64,000 nucleotides of DNA, from positions 1-64,000 of the forward strand of contig CAJUMZ010000018.1 in the NCBI GenBank assembly GCA_910587665.1, read 5' to 3'. The DNA is from an uncultured Muribaculum sp. (GTDB lineage Bacteria; Bacteroidota; Bacteroidia; Bacteroidales; Muribaculaceae). Position 1 is the first letter of the stretch, and each line of letters opens with the position of its first letter. Positions 61,490 to 64,000 of the stretch are shown here, one piece after another. The position numbers and the translations under genes are program-made. The notes under the pieces were generated by a model. That model was not told the origin of the DNA, made no database searches, and saw only the letters and a list, made by a program, of their open reading frames with translations.

Positions 61490-62593
61490 TTACACGTTGA
61501 AACGGAAGTGCATTATATCGCCGTCCTGAACCACATATTCCTTTCCCTCGATACCGAGCTTGCCGGCTTCTTTCACTCCACTCTCGCCGCCGAGATTCAC
61601 GTAGTCGTCATATTTGATTACCTCGGCGCGGATAAATCCTTTCTCGAAGTCGGTGTGGATAATGCCTGCACACTGGGGCGCCTTGGAGCCGCGCATGAAA
61701 GTCCATGCCCTTACTTCATCGGGTCCGGCAGTAAAGTAGGTCTGAAGATTAAGCAGGGCATATGCGGAGCGGATCAGACGGCTTACGCCTGACTCTTCAA
61801 GCCCTATTTCATTTAGAAATTCCTGACGCTCCTCCCATGTGTCGAGTTCCGCGATGTCGGCTTCGGTCTGGGCTGCGACAATAAGCAGTTGGGCATTTTC
61901 ATCCTTGATTGCCTCTTTTACCGCTTCCACATACTTATTGCCCTTTGCCGCTGAGGCATCATCCACGTTGCACACATAAAGCACAGGCTTGTTGGTAAGC
62001 AGGAAGAGATCGCGGGCAAAACGCTGTTCGTCAACGCTGTCAAACTCCACCGAGCGCGCAGGTTTGCCCTGGTCGAGAGCCTCCTTGAAGCGGCAAAGCA
62101 CGTCATATTGCATTTTTGCCACCTTATCGCCGCCTGTCTGTGCCTGTTTTTGAGTCTTGGCAATGCGTGCCTCGACAGTCTCAAGGTCTTTCAGCTGGAG
62201 CTCGTAGTCGATGATTTCCTTGTCGCGCACAGGATCGACACTGCCGTCGACATGGGTTATATTATCGTCGTCAAAGCAGCGGAGCACATGGATTATGGCA
62301 TCCGTCTCGCGTATATTGGCAAGGAACTTGTTGCCAAGTCCTTCACCCTTGCTTGCCCCCTTGACAAGACCGGCGATGTCGACAATCTCAACAGTGGCGG
62401 GCACAACGCTTTTGGGGGCACACATCTCCACAAGTTTGTTAAGTCGCTCGTCAGGTACTGTAATTACGCCTACGTTAGGCTCGATCGTACAGAACGGGAA
62501 GTTGGCCGACTGAGCCTTTGCATTGGAGAGACAGTTAAAAAGGGTGGACTTGCCTACGTTGGGAAGTCCCACTATGCCGCATTGAAGAGCCAT
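61490..62593 (-). CDS. ychF: Ribosome-binding ATPase YchF
   Basis: A universally conserved Obg-family P-loop protein that prefers ATP. The 367-residue protein has Walker A GLPNVGKSTLFN (about 8-19), DIAGLVKGASKGEGLGNKFL (about 69-88) and a C-terminal TGS domain with GAKAPQCAGIIHTDFEKGF as GSKAPQCAG. It is the first gene of a minus-strand run, with a good promoter at 62635-62666. Confidence 0.96.
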   Translation of the reverse strand: MALQCGIVGLPNVGKSTLFNCLSNAKAQSANFPFCTIEPNVGVITVPDERLNKLVEMCAPKSVVPATVEIVDIAGLVKGASKGEGLGNKFLANIRETDAIIHVLRCFDDDNITHVDGSVDPVRDKEIIDYELQLKDLETVEARIAKTQKQAQTGGDKVAKMQYDVLCRFKEALDQGKPARSVEFDSVDEQRFARDLFLLTNKPVLYVCNVDDASAAKGNKYVEAVKEAIKDENAQLLIVAAQTEADIAELDTWEERQEFLNEIGLEESGVSRLIRSAYALLNLQTYFTAGPDEVRAWTFMRGSKAPQCAGIIHTDFEKGFIRAEVIKYDDYVNLGGESGVKEAGKLGIEGKEYVVQDGDIMHFRFNV

Positions 62594-62634
62594 AATCTAT
62601 TTTGTTGATTGGATTATTAAACTTATTATATCTG

Positions 62635-62666
62635 CAAAGTTACGACAAAAAACGCTGCTTGCCAAA
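62635..62666 (-). promoter_or_regulatory. ychF promoter
   Basis: On the minus strand TTTG (62666-62663) and TAACTTTG (62642-62635) are 20 nt apart. A second box TATCTTTG (62670-62663) overlaps the -33 element and could drive an alternative start. Confidence 0.65.
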
Positions 62667-62831
62667 GATATTTGACCGATAATTCAGGAGAGAAAGTGGC
62701 TGCTAATTATTATGAGATGTAGTTAATTAGTTTATCTGTTTTTGCTGATTATGCCATCGTATGTTTATGATGTGATGCAGTTCAAAATAGCTTAGACTAT
62801 TTTTTATAATGTGTTTAGAGACATAGAATAA

Positions 62832-62870
62832 AGAGGCTGCGCCATAAATCTTAATTACGACACAGCCTCT
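62832..62870 (-). terminator. Terminator of the lipoprotein gene
   Basis: On the minus strand AGAGGCTG pairs with CAGCCTCT and continues inward through GTCGTAA/TTATGGC (with wobble pairs) to a 7-nt loop; TTTATTCT follows. Confidence 0.75.
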
Positions 62871-62906
62871 ATATAACTTGATATAAATATAATTAACGGA
62901 ATAAAA

Positions 62907-63608
62907 TTATTCTGTGGTTTTTCTATGGTAGACTCCTGCAAGTGTTCCGGTTATCGTCAGAGTCTGCTTGTCGCGATTGAACAAATTATCTAAAGTAAAT
63001 GTTCCCGAACAATAGATTTTCGATATAGTATGCCAATAGTGCTTTTGATCTTCATAATCAACGGAATATGTAAAATAGCTATTTTCTTCATTCCAACCAA
63101 TATTTAATTTCTTTTTTAATAATGAGATGTCTACATATCCAGCCTTTTGGGGTACTAATGTCCCTTCTAAATAATGATAGCCAATATTTAAATAATCTCC
63201 TTCTTCTGTGATCCAATCCCCAAGAATAGAATAATCCACAGCTTTATAATCTTCTCTCGCAAAAGAAACCGTCTCTTGATTTTTTAGGTTGATACCGCTA
63301 AAGCTATTTGTTGATATGTGTGTTATAATATATGTTTTTGCCTTGTATCCGGTTAAAGTAAGGTATCCAGTCGTGGAATCATAATACCATTCTCCGGCAC
63401 TTTCCGAGCCTCCGACATTAGAACTTGGGGCAGTATAACTGTGATCGCTCCAAAGTAACAGATCGGTGGAGTTATTATTGTCAGAAGTCCAGTAACCGAC
63501 AAATTGATCTAATTCTTCGTCAGGAATATCTGGCGAATCATTGTTGCTACTATTGCAGCTATATAACAAGATTGTTAGGATTGGTAAGAGAAATAATCTA
63601 ATGTTCAT
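62907..63608 (-). CDS. Hypothetical lipoprotein
   Basis: A 233-residue predicted lipoprotein: signal peptide ending LLYSC (Cys18), then a Ser/Asn/Asp-rich linker. Two similar beta-rich stretches follow, each opening with a GxW pattern (FVGYWTSDNN near 37 and ILGDWITEEGDY near 132), reminiscent of lipocalin-like domains common in Bacteroidota surface proteins. No function can be assigned. It is markedly A/T-richer than the core genes to its left, which suggests a younger or horizontally acquired gene. Confidence 0.75.
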   Translation of the reverse strand: MNIRLFLLPILTILLYSCNSSNNDSPDIPDEELDQFVGYWTSDNNNSTDLLLWSDHSYTAPSSNVGGSESAGEWYYDSTTGYLTLTGYKAKTYIITHISTNSFSGINLKNQETVSFAREDYKAVDYSILGDWITEEGDYLNIGYHYLEGTLVPQKAGYVDISLLKKKLNIGWNEENSYFTYSVDYEDQKHYWHTISKIYCSGTFTLDNLFNRDKQTLTITGTLAGVYHRKTTE

Positions 63609-63756
63609 GATTTTGTTAGTTATAGTATTTAATTAATAAATAAGACATGCTTAACTGCTAAAATTTGATGAACAAAAGTATAAAAAGTATGTGTGTCTAT
63701 TATATTAATGATGTTACTAATAAGTTGACAAATGTGTATCGGATATTTTGACACTT

Positions 63757-63990
63757 TTAATGCTTCCCAATTGTCAGTGAATCTGACAGGTCTTTAAAGA
63801 AATCGTGATTTAGTACATTGCATATGCGCTTTAACAATTCGGTATCAATATTCTCTTTCTCAAAAATTTTATAAACGTTTGCACGACTACAACAAATTTT
63901 TGAAGCAAACCAGATAACGCTATGTCCATCTTCTTTAAGCTTTTGCTTTATGAATAGTCCAATATGCACTATTAGAGATCTTGTTATCAT
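63757..63990 (-). CDS. Small helix-turn-helix (XRE-like) protein
   Basis: A 77-residue protein whose middle fits an HTH fold: SVIWFASKICCSRANVYKIF with recognition helix around residues 36-45, followed by IDTELLKRICNVLNHDFF, the typical XRE tail. It is probably a DNA-binding regulator. ATG 63990 is used, but the frame stays open to the window edge, so the true start could lie beyond 64000. It is A/T-rich like the lipoprotein gene beside it and may regulate it. Confidence 0.7.
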   Translation of the reverse strand: MITRSLIVHIGLFIKQKLKEDGHSVIWFASKICCSRANVYKIFEKENIDTELLKRICNVLNHDFFKDLSDSLTIGKH

Positions 63991-64000
63991 CTGATTCCCA

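Larger units (their letters stand above)
62594..62906. other. Intergenic region between ychF and the lipoprotein gene
   Basis: These 313 bases hold the ychF promoter (62635-62666), an A/T-rich stretch with no credible gene (62671-62831), and the terminator of the lipoprotein gene (62832-62870). Confidence 0.55.

Noticed and set aside
1..64000. CRISPR arrays, insertion sequences, rRNA, prophage genes
   Set aside because: No regularly spaced repeats, transposase-like proteins, rRNA segments or phage structural genes were seen on reading both strands; only one tRNA was found.

Overview
The window is chromosomal DNA from a Bacteroidales bacterium, most likely a gut member near Muribaculaceae (family-level placement is an inference from protein character). 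Visible reasons: many promoters match the Bacteroidota sigma pattern (TTTG or TTG about 20 nt upstream of TAnnTTTG) with no strong Shine-Dalgarno sites; there is a SprA-type type IX secretion translocon, a type III glutamine synthetase, DapL, and a trp operon in the order trpB-E-G-D-C-F-A. Apart from the left edge and the AT-rich right edge the DNA looks like core genome. I see no insertion sequence, CRISPR array, rRNA or phage module.

Layout. 1-735: GC-rich edge with one small unknown gene and a promoter/hairpin/T-run unit that looks like a small RNA; it abuts tRNA-Arg(CCG) and may be the end of an integrated element. 886-3825: ung, a redox-type cysteine protein, a T9SS plug-domain protein and a DUF3109 protein, tightly packed. 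3819-9388 (minus): a five-gene MacAB-TolC-like tripartite exporter. 9706-17792: ruvA and the giant sprA. 17876-30813: an unknown gene, then a nitrogen/amino-acid block (dapF, dapL, glnN, gltB, gltD, purF-like). 30901-35710: TM2 protein, fabI, macro-like protein, PAP2 phosphatase with an unusual leader, yaaA, hemW. 35716-41521 (minus): AddB-like nuclease, holB, metF, tsaB, continuing into hemW and yaaA. 41616-44173 (plus): yicC, gmk, nadD, DUF5063. 44178-44920: yccF and a small promoter-to-terminator unit. 44940-51600 (minus): the trp operon with its leader. 51692-54402: rubrerythrin, a secreted histidine phosphatase, two small proteins. 54474-57310: a dTDP-amino-sugar gene set. 57314-62593 (minus): ychF, acyltransferase, PSD-like protein, thioredoxin-fold protein, tpx. 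62907-63990: an AT-rich lipoprotein gene and a small HTH gene.

The most informative regulatory reading is at trpB: a good promoter, a 25-codon leader peptide with tandem Trp codons plus a third, a small pause-type stem, a 9-bp antiterminator and a 10-bp terminator with six T, the full architecture of ribosome-mediated attenuation. A second candidate is a compact three-way-junction hairpin with a U-run only 17 nt before gltB, between the glutamine synthetase and glutamate synthase genes. Further candidate RNAs or unusual leaders are at 531-642, 33419-33796 and 44618-44920. All RNA structures here were paired by eye and none was folded by computation.
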